A DNA stretch of 64,000 nucleotides, taken from assembly GCF_002967765.1 (NCBI RefSeq), contig NZ_PUHY01000010.1, positions 1,178,001 to 1,242,000 of the forward strand, read 5' to 3'. The notes below the pieces were generated by a model. That model saw only the letters and a list, made by a program, of their open reading frames with translations, had not been told where the DNA came from and did not search any database. The number at the start of each line of letters is the position of its first letter. The first letter of the stretch is position 1. Shown here in pieces: positions 16,627-24,924 of this stretch. Source of the stretch: Blastopirellula marina. GTDB taxonomy: Bacteria; Planctomycetota; Planctomycetia; Pirellulales; Pirellulaceae. The translations under genes were made by a program, and so were the position numbers.

Positions 16627-17109
16627 ATGAAAACCATGTTTTCGGATTACCTTCGTGTCGTGATGCCGGTGCTGATGCTGTTTTTCGCCGGGGGTTTGCT
16701 GGCTGCCGAGCCGCCTGTTACTGATAACTTGCCCGAGTCATCACCGAGCAAAAGCGAAGCCAAGCCTAGCCAAACACCGCAACTTTTCGAGCTTCGCGTT
16801 TACACCGCGGCGCCCGGCAAAATGGATGCCCTGCACAAACGTTTTCGCGACCACACGCTACGGTTGTTCGCCAAACATGGCATCAAAAGCATCGGCTATT
16901 GGACTGCCAAACAAGAGCCAAACGAAGAACGCTTATATTATCTCGTCGCCTATCCGGACCTCGAGAGTCGTGAAAAAATGCTTGTCCAAGGAATCGCCGT
17001 CGATGCGGAATTCCGTCAGGCGGTCGCTGAGTCGACGCAAGATGGCCCGCTGACGACGAATATCGAGTCCATCTTGCTGACACCAACTGATTACTCGCCA
17101 TTGAAATAG
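16627..17109 (+). CDS. NIPSNAP-family protein, exported
   Basis: 160 residues with a signal peptide (about residues 1-27, VVMPVLMLFFAGGLLAAE). The NIPSNAP domain covers residues about 54-152: LFELRVYTAAPGKMDALHKRF, LFAKHGIKSIGYWTA, LYYLVAYPDLESREKML. This fold is a ferredoxin-like dimeric alpha+beta barrel; bacterial members are of unknown function, and some planctomycete ones are exported as here. It is followed by a hairpin at 17127-17151. It is not obviously linked to the neighbouring SnoaL gene. Confidence 0.85.
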   Translation: MKTMFSDYLRVVMPVLMLFFAGGLLAAEPPVTDNLPESSPSKSEAKPSQTPQLFELRVYTAAPGKMDALHKRFRDHTLRLFAKHGIKSIGYWTAKQEPNEERLYYLVAYPDLESREKMLVQGIAVDAEFRQAVAESTQDGPLTTNIESILLTPTDYSPLK

Positions 17110-17126
17110 CATTCCGCTAATCCAAC

Positions 17127-17151
17127 GCTGCTGCCACGTTTCGGCAGCAGC
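17127..17151 (+). terminator. Stem-loop after the NIPSNAP gene
   Basis: GCTGCTGCC at 17127-17135 pairs with GGCAGCAGC at 17143-17151 around a 7-nt loop, immediately after the NIPSNAP stop. It lacks a strong T-run, so termination is only a probable role. Confidence 0.4.
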
Positions 17152-17277
17152 TTGGCTTGTATCGCCCGAAATTGTGTTGGCGAATCGAACGGCCTCCCCG
17201 CGAAGCTGGTTTCAACTTTGCTTGGGACTGGCTTAGAATGGATGGTTTTCTATTCTGTCATTGCTACGGAGCAACCA

Positions 17278-18294
17278 ATGTCTCACCCCACACTCACAAC
17301 GCGCCATCGGTTTTGTACATGCCTGATCGGCTGTGTGTTGTTGATGGGAAGCCACGTTGCTTTCGGACAAGAGACGCCTGCGGTCCATTTGAGTGACGAC
17401 ACGTTGTTAACGTTCGAGCCCGCCGCGAAAGGGAAAGTGCTGATTGCCAAGGAGGACGACTTCCTTCAACGGCTGGGCGATCTTGAAATCCAGACGCGTA
17501 TGCAAAGTGAACAACCGGTTACCAAGCAGGCTTACATCGAAAGCCTGCAAGCGGGCGTCAAGGATTGGCAGGAAGACGAGATGAAATACGTCGAACAGGC
17601 CACGAAAACGGTTCGCGAGCGGCTTCAAGAGTATGACCTTCCTTTCCCGAAGCAAATTCATCTGATTCGCGTTGCTGGTGAAGTCGAAGGAAACGCACCG
17701 CATTGCCGCGAAGCAAGCATTATCCTTCCAGACGCCTTCTTCGCACTTCAGGAACGAGCTCCAGGCATCTTAGCCCACGAGCTTTTCCACGTGCTTAGCA
17801 GCCACAATCCCGAGCTGCGTGACAAAATGTACGGTGTGATTCACTTCCGTCCGACTAACGAGGTGCGACTGCCGAAGGAACTGCAGCCGCGGCGAATCAC
17901 TAACCCCGATGCAACCGGCAATTACCATGTCGTCATGTTGAACATCGACGGCGAAGAAACCCCTGTCGTGCCGGTATTGCTCACGAAGTCGAGCGAATAT
18001 CGCCCCGGCGGCCTGTTCGCGAACTTGAGCTTCCAGCTGATGGTTCTAGAAAAGCAAGACGGCAAGTACGTCGCCTTATTAAACGACGGACGCCCGCGAC
18101 TTCTTTCACCGCGCGAAGTCCCCGACTACACCGCGCAGATCGGTCACAACACCGGTTACATCATTCACCCAGAAGAAGCCTTAGCCGATAACTTCATGCT
18201 GCTGGTCATGAACGCGAAGGACGTGCCCGATCCTTGGGTGATCGAAAACTTGAAACAGGTTTTACCCAAGCGCGAGACCAGCAAAGCTCAATAA
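17278..18294 (+). CDS. HExxH zinc metallopeptidase-like exported protein
   Basis: 338 residues from the ATG at 17278, which gives a signal peptide (CLIGCVLLMGSHVAFG). The longer in-frame start at 17152 adds a leader without signal character. The motif HELFH (in GILAHELFHVLSSHNPELRDKMYG) is the zinc-binding gluzincin-like HExxH. A downstream Glu or His that completes the site cannot be fixed from sequence alone, although EEALADNF appears near residue 300. The central part has YDLPFPKQIHLIRVAGEVEG. It may be a peptidase of the cell envelope. Its end overlaps the next, minus-strand gene by 7 bp, a convergent arrangement. Confidence 0.75.
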   Translation: MSHPTLTTRHRFCTCLIGCVLLMGSHVAFGQETPAVHLSDDTLLTFEPAAKGKVLIAKEDDFLQRLGDLEIQTRMQSEQPVTKQAYIESLQAGVKDWQEDEMKYVEQATKTVRERLQEYDLPFPKQIHLIRVAGEVEGNAPHCREASIILPDAFFALQERAPGILAHELFHVLSSHNPELRDKMYGVIHFRPTNEVRLPKELQPRRITNPDATGNYHVVMLNIDGEETPVVPVLLTKSSEYRPGGLFANLSFQLMVLEKQDGKYVALLNDGRPRLLSPREVPDYTAQIGHNTGYIIHPEEALADNFMLLVMNAKDVPDPWVIENLKQVLPKRETSKAQ

Positions 18295-18968
18295 TTGCCC
18301 GGCCCGATCAAGCCCAGCTCAACCGCAAAACGGACGAAATCGGCTCGGCTGCGAAGTCCCAGCTTCACGCCGATTCGCCCGCGATACGTTTCGACCGTCT
18401 TCACGCTGAGATCCAACTCGTCGGCGATCTCCTGGTTCGTGTACCCTTTGGCCAGTTGCAGAAAGACGGTCTTCTCGCGGGCACTCAAGCTTTTCAAGGG
18501 TCCTTTCTTATCGTCGGCGGACGTATCATTCTCGGCGACCAACAGCGATCCAACCTGGCTCGGGTCGAGATCGAGGTCGACAAAAATCTTGCCGCTGGCC
18601 ACCGCTCGAATCGCTGCGGCGACCTCGGTATCGGCGGCCGCTTTCACAACGTATCCGCTCGCTCCACTGGCCAGCGCCGCGCGGACGAGCCCTAAATCAT
18701 CATGCATCGACAACACAATGATCCGCGTGTTCGGCACATCGCGTCGGAGTGATTCGATGTAGGGCAACGTGCTTCCGCCTGGCATCGTCAGGTCGAGAAT
18801 CAGCACGTCCGGTTCCAGCCGCTTTATTTCTTCCAGAATATGATCGGTATCGGAAACTTCGCCCACCACTTCCATGTCGTCGTTCATCTGCAGCAGCAGT
18901 TTCAGTCCGGCACGGAAGACCGAGTGATCGTCAGCAATCACTAATCGAATTTTCTTCGTTTCACTCAT
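18288..18968 (-). CDS. NarL/FixJ-type response regulator
   Basis: 226 residues. The receiver domain (about 8-125) has the phospho-acceptor D59 in VLILDLTMPGG, acidic D13-D14 and a K near 110 (YVVKAAA). A LuxR-type helix-turn-helix follows (about 155-215: LSAREKTVFLQLAKGYTNQEIADELDLSVKTVETYRGRIG). It overlaps the start of the histidine kinase gene as ATGA (18965-18968), so the two are translationally coupled as a two-component pair. Such NarL-type regulators bind target promoters when phosphorylated; targets are unknown. Confidence 0.94.
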   Translation of the reverse strand: MSETKKIRLVIADDHSVFRAGLKLLLQMNDDMEVVGEVSDTDHILEEIKRLEPDVLILDLTMPGGSTLPYIESLRRDVPNTRIIVLSMHDDLGLVRAALASGASGYVVKAAADTEVAAAIRAVASGKIFVDLDLDPSQVGSLLVAENDTSADDKKGPLKSLSAREKTVFLQLAKGYTNQEIADELDLSVKTVETYRGRIGVKLGLRSRADFVRFAVELGLIGPGNY

Positions 18969-19846
18969 TGTCGCACCGGCAGTTTCACACGAAGGAAAGT
19001 TCCGCCGCCTGGCGGAGAAAGGATGACCAGTTGCCCACCCAACAGCGATGCACGCTGCGAGATGCTGGTCAGCCCCAAGCCGCTTGCTTCTGTCGTATTG
19101 ACCTCGCTCGGAAGTCCGGCGCCGTTGTCTTCGATTTCCAAAAGCAGCTCCCCGCTGCGACTGGCGACCAGCACCCGAACGCGCTGAGCTTTGGCGTGCC
19201 GTACCACATTAGTCGTGGCTTCTTGAATGATGCGGTAGACAGCCGTTTGTACCGGAACCGAAAGCACCGAGTAGTCACTTACCTCCAGCGTCAAATCGAC
19301 CTCTAAGTCATGGATTTGTCGCAAGTCCTCCGCCATCCTCTCGAGCGCCCCTTCGAGTCCCAAGTGATCGAGCGCGGCAGGTCGCAGGCCGTTCGCAATC
19401 CGGCGGACCTCGTGCACGGCGTGGTTCACGATGTTGCGTAAGTCGTTCAATCGTTGAGGGTCGCTGGAACCATCCGGCTGGTTGCCAATCGTTCGCAGTC
19501 CCATCATCACCGAAGTCAGCGACTGGCCGATTTCGTCGTGCAGGTCAAACGCGATCCGACGACGTTCTTCTTCCTGCAGCGAGACAAACGTTTCTAGCAA
19601 GTCGGCCCGCATCAGAGCCAAACGCTGTAGAGGGCGAATCATCGTAAACCACAGCACGGGAAACAACACTAACGTCAGCAACACGGCATCAGCGAACGCG
19701 GCCGTCCACGAGACGTGACTTTCGCTCAGCAGGACCGGCAACAGCAGCATCACCGTGACTTCCCCGAGGAACACCACGAGCAAGATGGTCACGGCAGCAC
19801 GCCACGGCTGAATCGGATAATTCCTGGCGGAGGGAGAAGTGGTCAT
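18965..19846 (-). CDS. HisKA_3-type sensor histidine kinase
   Basis: 293 residues from the ATG at 19846 (an in-frame TTG at 19858 is possible). Two hydrophobic segments (about 18-38 and 52-70) span the membrane, then a short linker. The phospho-acceptor H103 sits in RRIAFDLHDEIGQSL, the usual HisKA_3 box. The ATPase part shows EATTNVVRHAKAQRV, DNGAGLPSEV and a glycine-rich lid GLGLTSISQRASLLGG. There is almost no periplasmic domain, so it may sense within the membrane or cytoplasm. It is coupled to the response regulator downstream. Confidence 0.93.
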   Translation of the reverse strand: MTTSPSARNYPIQPWRAAVTILLVVFLGEVTVMLLLPVLLSESHVSWTAAFADAVLLTLVLFPVLWFTMIRPLQRLALMRADLLETFVSLQEEERRRIAFDLHDEIGQSLTSVMMGLRTIGNQPDGSSDPQRLNDLRNIVNHAVHEVRRIANGLRPAALDHLGLEGALERMAEDLRQIHDLEVDLTLEVSDYSVLSVPVQTAVYRIIQEATTNVVRHAKAQRVRVLVASRSGELLLEIEDNGAGLPSEVNTTEASGLGLTSISQRASLLGGQLVILSPPGGGTFLRVKLPVRQ

Positions 19847-20175
19847 GAAAATCGCCAAAACAAAATCGAAAGCAAATCAGGCCAAATCAATCGAGTACGT
19901 CTCAGGGAGGGCCAGCATTCTATTCTAACAATCGGATGATTTTTCTGTTAGCGGAACGGCAATTACCATGCCTGCCGGGGGTCGCCATCCAAGCCCTCGA
20001 CAAAGCCATGTCAGGGAATCCCTTACAAGGCCGCGAAGATTACGGCTTCTCCTGAATTGCGACTTATTTGCTGGTAACCAACAATAAACCAATGCCCACC
20101 TATGCGACCGCTCGTCGCTATGTCGATTGAAACCCCTAACACGGAAACCGAGCAAACGCCGCCGGGATTAGACGT
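19847..20175. other. Divergent intergenic region upstream of the kinase and the RND adaptor
   Basis: This stretch contains the promoters of the minus-strand two-component pair and the plus-strand metal efflux adaptor. I see no gene, RNA or strong hairpin. It is AT-richer than its flanks, as usual for divergent promoters. Confidence 0.5.
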
Positions 20176-21663
20176 ATGTCTCAGCCAACCGAAACAAGTA
20201 GCCAAGGCATCCTCTCCACGATCGTTAAGATCGTCCCGTCGGTCCTCGTCATCGGGGCCCTGGGGGCGGCGTGGCTCGCCGTGCATCACATGAACACCAC
20301 CGACGAAGAGCATGGCGAAGCGACCGATGACCACGCGACTGAGGAAGTCGTCGCCGACGTGCTGACACTTCCACCTGGCAAAGTGAGTTCGGCCCAGCTG
20401 GTCATCGCGCCGGTATCGACCGAGATGATTCAGCACTCGCATATCGTCCCTGGCCGCATCATTTACGACCCAACGAAACATATCGAGGTCCGCTCGCCCA
20501 TCGACGGTGTTCTGCGCAGCGTCGAAGTAAATCCTGGCGATCAGGTGACAAAGGGCCAACTGCTGGCCACCGTCACCAGTCCCGAAATTGGCAAAGCCCG
20601 CGCCGAACTGCTTCGCTGCGAAGCAGAAGGCAAATTGGTCGCTGCCCAAACCGAGCGAACCAAACAGATCGCTGACAACTTGCAGCATTATGCCAATCTG
20701 CTCGCTGAAGATGCCGAACCAGAGAAGATTGAAGCAGAATTGAAAAACCGTTCGCTCGGCAACTTTGGCAAGACCTTGCAGCCTGCTCACTCGAAGCTGA
20801 AACTCTCGCGCGATCTGCTGAGCAACATTCAACCTCTTTCGGAAACGGGGGCCATTTCTGGCAAGACCTTCCGCGAACGCGAATCGCAATTCGAGGTGGC
20901 TCGAGCCGAATTTCAGGCCACGCTCGATCAGGCGATTTTCGACGCCCAGCAATCGCAACGGCAAGCAGACGCCGATCTGGCCGATGCCCAGCGGCAAGTC
21001 GAGATCGCCCGCGATCAACTTCGATCGCTCTTGGGTGACGACCAAGCCGCCACGCTCGAAAAGTCGGGCGAGAACATCTCGGAACTGCGTGTTGTCGCCA
21101 CGATGGATGGCACGATCGAAGCGCGACACTTTGCCGCTAACGAACGTGTTTACCGTGCGGACAGCTTGTTCACACTGGCCGATACTTCTTCGCTGTATGT
21201 CGATGCCAACATTCGCGAAAACGACTGGCCGGCTGTTCGGATTAAACCGGGCACCGAGGTTCGGATCACGTTGCCCGCGCTCGTCGGCCAGACGTTTCAC
21301 GCGCATGTGAAATATGTCGGCCGCGAAGTTGCTCCAGAAACAAACAGTGTGCCGGTGGTGGCTTCGTTGAGCAATCCCGAAGGCTTGCTTCGTCCTGGGA
21401 TGTTCGCTCGAGTGACGCTGCCGATCAGCGATCCGAAACGTTCGCTCGCGGTCAGTGCCGAATCGATCGTGCATCACGACGATCGCGAATTTGTCTTCGT
21501 ACAAATCGGTGAATACGAGTTTCAATGCGTCGAAGTCGAAACCGGCCTGCACTCGGAAGAATGGGTTGAGATTCGTGGCGGATTGGAAGGGAACGAAAAG
21601 GTCGTTCAAAAAGGCGCGTTCCTGCTTAAATCGGAATGGCTGTTGGAAGGTGAAGCGGAATAA
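20176..21663 (+). CDS. RND efflux membrane-fusion protein (CusB/CzcB-like adaptor)
   Basis: 495 residues. One N-terminal membrane helix (about 17-37, IVPSVLVIGALGAAWLAVHH) anchors the protein. It has a His/Asp/Glu-rich stretch right after (TTDEEHGEATDDHATEE), typical of metal-binding adaptors. The barrel-sandwich hybrid is split (IIYDPTKHIEVRSPIDGVL...VNPGDQVTKGQLLATVTSPEIG), with a long coiled-coil hairpin between and the beta-barrel near 340-460. It is followed after 57 bp by the RND pump, with no outer-membrane channel gene nearby, so a channel elsewhere must be shared. The likely substrate is a transition metal. Confidence 0.93.
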   Translation: MSQPTETSSQGILSTIVKIVPSVLVIGALGAAWLAVHHMNTTDEEHGEATDDHATEEVVADVLTLPPGKVSSAQLVIAPVSTEMIQHSHIVPGRIIYDPTKHIEVRSPIDGVLRSVEVNPGDQVTKGQLLATVTSPEIGKARAELLRCEAEGKLVAAQTERTKQIADNLQHYANLLAEDAEPEKIEAELKNRSLGNFGKTLQPAHSKLKLSRDLLSNIQPLSETGAISGKTFRERESQFEVARAEFQATLDQAIFDAQQSQRQADADLADAQRQVEIARDQLRSLLGDDQAATLEKSGENISELRVVATMDGTIEARHFAANERVYRADSLFTLADTSSLYVDANIRENDWPAVRIKPGTEVRITLPALVGQTFHAHVKYVGREVAPETNSVPVVASLSNPEGLLRPGMFARVTLPISDPKRSLAVSAESIVHHDDREFVFVQIGEYEFQCVEVETGLHSEEWVEIRGGLEGNEKVVQKGAFLLKSEWLLEGEAE

Positions 21664-21720
21664 TCGCCCGCTTGGTTTATTGGTTTTCCTGCTTAGCCTC
21701 CCGTAATCTGTGGTTTCCTC

Positions 21721-24700
21721 ATGCTCACGCACCTGATTGATTTTTCGCTTAAGAATCGCGGCCTGATCATCATTTTGACGTTGTTGATGGCTGGAGCTGG
21801 TTTCTACTCGGCCATCAAATTGCCGATCGATGCCGTACCGGACATGACCAACGTGCAAGTCCAGGTCGTGACCGATGCTGGTTCGCTCTCGCCGATCGAA
21901 GTCGAACGGTATGTGACCTACCCGGTCGAAAACACCATGGGCGGTCTGCCCGACGTGGAAGAACTGCGAAGTGTCTCGAAATTCGGCATCTCGGTGGTGA
22001 CCATCGTGTTTAAGGAAGGGACCGACGTTTACTGGGCCCGTCAATTGGTTGGCCAACGTCTGAGCGAAGCGGCCTCGAATATTCCGCCCGGCTACGGCAC
22101 GCCTTCCCTTGGCCCGCTGACAACCGCGTTGGGCGAAATCTTGCAGTTCGAGGTCCGCAGCAATCATCATTCGCCCATGGCACTCCGCACAATGCTCGAA
22201 TGGGAGATCGCCCCTAAACTCCGCGAAGTCTCCGGCGTGACCGAAATCAACTCGCATGGCGGTTTCTACAAGACGTTTGAAGTCCGCCCTGATCCTGACC
22301 GGATGACCAGCTACGGCATCACGCTCGACACGCTGTTCTCGCATTTGGAAAACAACAACGCCACGGCTGGTGGTGGTTATGTGGTGCACTACGGCGAACA
22401 GCGCTTCGTTCGTGGAATGTCGCTCTTGGAAGATGAAGACGATATTCGCTCGGTCGTCCTTCGCCGCGAAGCGGATGGCACGCCGATCCTGGTCGGCGAT
22501 GTGGCGGACGTCGAAGTCGCTCCGATGACACGCCAAGGTGCCGTAACTCGCGATGGTCGGGGCGAAGCGGTCACGGGCCTGGTGATGATGCTGATCGGCG
22601 AGAACTCTCGCGAAGTCGTGCAGCGTGTGAAAGCCCGTTTGGAGGAAATCGAACCAACGTTGCCGGAAGGTGTGTGGTTGGAAGTCACGTACGATCGGGC
22701 TGCCCTGATCGGGCGAACCTTGAAAACAGTGCTGACCAACTTGACCGAAGGTGGCTTGCTGGTGATTGTCGTGCTGCTGTTCATGCTGGGCAGTCTGCGT
22801 GCGGGGATTGTGGTGGCGTTGGCAATTCCCTTGTCGATGCTGTTTGCCACCAACATCATGTTTACCACTGGTGTGACAGCCAGTTTGATGAGTCTGGGAG
22901 CGATCGACTTTGGTCTGATTGTCGACAGTTCGGTGATCATGATCGAGAACTGCATGCATCGCTTGTCGCATAACAACGAGGGCAAATCGCATATACAAGT
23001 GATTCGCGATGCAGCGATCGAAGTGCGAAAACCAACGATGTTCGGTGAATTGATCATCTCGGTCGTGTTTGTGCCGATCTTGATGCTGCAAGGCACCGAA
23101 GGCAAGCTGTTCCGCCCGATGGCGATGACCGTATTGTTTGCCTTGGCTGGTTCGCTTGTCTTGTCGCTCACCTTCATGCCAGCGATGGCTTCGCTGATGC
23201 TGCCCAAGAAAATGGAAGACAAGGAGGTGTTCCTCGTTCGCTGGATTAAATACATCTACGATCCGATCGTCAGTCGAGCGATTCATTACTCGGGAACGAC
23301 CGTGGCGATCGCCCTGGCAGTGTTCGCGTTGAGCATTCCGATTGGCCTGAATCTCGGGGCGGAGTTCATGCCGCGACTCAACGAAGGGGACTTGCTCGTC
23401 GAAGCTGTCCGCTTGCCCAGCGCGACGCTGGAAGGTTCGATCGCCATGTCGACCCAGATCGAAAAGACGCTGCTGAAGTTTCCTGAGGTGAAAACGGTCT
23501 TCTGTAAAACGGGCCGTCCGGAAATCGCCAACGACGTGATGGGTGTCCACCAGACCGACGTCTGGGTGCTGCTTAAGCCGCCACACGATTGGCCGGAAGA
23601 GAAGACACGCGACGACCTGATCGAGGAAATGTCGGAAGTCCTGAACAGCAACGTGCCCGGTGTCGCATTTGGCTTCACACAGCCAATTGAAATGCGTGTC
23701 GATGAATTGGTCGCTGGCGTCAAAGCCGACGTGGCCGTGCTGCTGTATGGCGACGACTTGAACATCTTGGCGACCAAGGGCAAACAAATTGAAGCTGCTC
23801 TGCGAAAGATCCCAGGAGCAGTCGATGTGAAAGCCGATTACCAAGCCAACTTGTCGACCATTAACATCACAACCCAGCCCGACAAACTCGCCCGCTATGG
23901 GGTGGATGCTCAAAGCGTGCTGGACGTGATATCGTCGATCGGCGGCCTGCCTGTGGGGCAAATTTTTGATGGCCGGGCGAAGTTCCCGATTCTCGTTCGC
24001 ATCCCTACCCAATGGCGCGAGAATCTGTCTCTGTTGGAGCAACTTCCGGTTGCCGAAGCAGGTGGGCAGCCGATTCCATTGAAAGAACTTGCCGAAATCA
24101 AGCTCGAAGAAACGCCTCCCAGCATCGAGCACGAAGCGATTCGTCGTCGTACCTTCATTGCGGCCAACGTTCGCGGTCGAGACGTCGCCTCGTTTGTCAA
24201 CGAAGCGAAAGCGACCATTGCCAAGGAAGTCGAACTGCCGGCCGGATACGAAATCCAATGGGGTGGCGACTTCGAGAACCTGCAATCGGCCAGCCAGCGA
24301 TTGGCATTGATCACACCGCTGGTGCTGTTGATCATCTTGCTGCTGCTGCACACCAGCTTGGGATCGGTTCGCCTGGCACTGTTGATCTTTCTGGCCGTGC
24401 CGATGGCCGCATCGGGTGGGATCATCGCGCTTGCCATGCGTGAGATGCCTTTCAGTATTTCGGCAGGGGTTGGCTTCATTGCGTTGTTCGGCGTGGCCGT
24501 GCTCAATGGTTTGGTCTGGGTGAGTGCCGCCGAGCATCAACGTAAGAACGGAATGCCGCTCGACCAAATCAGCCACGACACCGCACTGGCTCGACTTCGA
24601 CCGGTGCTGATGACCGCGATGGTGGCTAGTCTCGGATTCTTGCCGATGGCCCTCTCGACCAGCGACGGTGCCGAAATGCAGCGACCACTGGCCACCGTGG

Positions 24701-24801
24701 TGATCGGCGGGCTGATTACTTCGACCCTGTTGACCTCGCTTGTCGTCCCGGCGATTTACCCTTGGTTCGCCAAAGGGCTGCCGGTGGACGAAGACGCCTA
24801 G
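21721..24801 (+). CDS. Heavy-metal RND efflux pump (CusA/CzcA-type)
   Basis: 1026 residues, the normal length. Twelve transmembrane helices in the RND order are visible (helix 1 about 12-30; helices 2-6 and 7-12 in two hydrophobic blocks around 340-490 and 530-550/860-1010). The heavy-metal signature DFGLIVDSSVIMIEN places D396, D402 and E409 with the spacing of the CzcA proton-relay residues. Strong family patches include ERYVTYPVENTMGGLPDVEELRS and FTQPIEMRVDELVAGV. The pump exports cations from cytoplasm or periplasm across the outer membrane, using the proton gradient. It follows the adaptor gene on the same strand. Confidence 0.94.
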   Translation: MLTHLIDFSLKNRGLIIILTLLMAGAGFYSAIKLPIDAVPDMTNVQVQVVTDAGSLSPIEVERYVTYPVENTMGGLPDVEELRSVSKFGISVVTIVFKEGTDVYWARQLVGQRLSEAASNIPPGYGTPSLGPLTTALGEILQFEVRSNHHSPMALRTMLEWEIAPKLREVSGVTEINSHGGFYKTFEVRPDPDRMTSYGITLDTLFSHLENNNATAGGGYVVHYGEQRFVRGMSLLEDEDDIRSVVLRREADGTPILVGDVADVEVAPMTRQGAVTRDGRGEAVTGLVMMLIGENSREVVQRVKARLEEIEPTLPEGVWLEVTYDRAALIGRTLKTVLTNLTEGGLLVIVVLLFMLGSLRAGIVVALAIPLSMLFATNIMFTTGVTASLMSLGAIDFGLIVDSSVIMIENCMHRLSHNNEGKSHIQVIRDAAIEVRKPTMFGELIISVVFVPILMLQGTEGKLFRPMAMTVLFALAGSLVLSLTFMPAMASLMLPKKMEDKEVFLVRWIKYIYDPIVSRAIHYSGTTVAIALAVFALSIPIGLNLGAEFMPRLNEGDLLVEAVRLPSATLEGSIAMSTQIEKTLLKFPEVKTVFCKTGRPEIANDVMGVHQTDVWVLLKPPHDWPEEKTRDDLIEEMSEVLNSNVPGVAFGFTQPIEMRVDELVAGVKADVAVLLYGDDLNILATKGKQIEAALRKIPGAVDVKADYQANLSTINITTQPDKLARYGVDAQSVLDVISSIGGLPVGQIFDGRAKFPILVRIPTQWRENLSLLEQLPVAEAGGQPIPLKELAEIKLEETPPSIEHEAIRRRTFIAANVRGRDVASFVNEAKATIAKEVELPAGYEIQWGGDFENLQSASQRLALITPLVLLIILLLLHTSLGSVRLALLIFLAVPMAASGGIIALAMREMPFSISAGVGFIALFGVAVLNGLVWVSAAEHQRKNGMPLDQISHDTALARLRPVLMTAMVASLGFLPMALSTSDGAEMQRPLATVVIGGLITSTLLTSLVVPAIYPWFAKGLPVDEDA

Positions 24802-24924
24802 ACGCCACGATTTGTCACTCTTGTCGCGGGCAGAGCGATTTCTGGCGAGCAATCGTGGTGGAAATAGTTTATGGTGGGAATCCTTAACGCCCACCTTCTT
24901 CCTCCAGATTCGCTTGAACTTGCC

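Noticed and set aside
22389-23255. 288-codon minus-strand frame opposite the RND pump
   Set aside because: Lies antisense to conserved RND sequence and shows no family motif.
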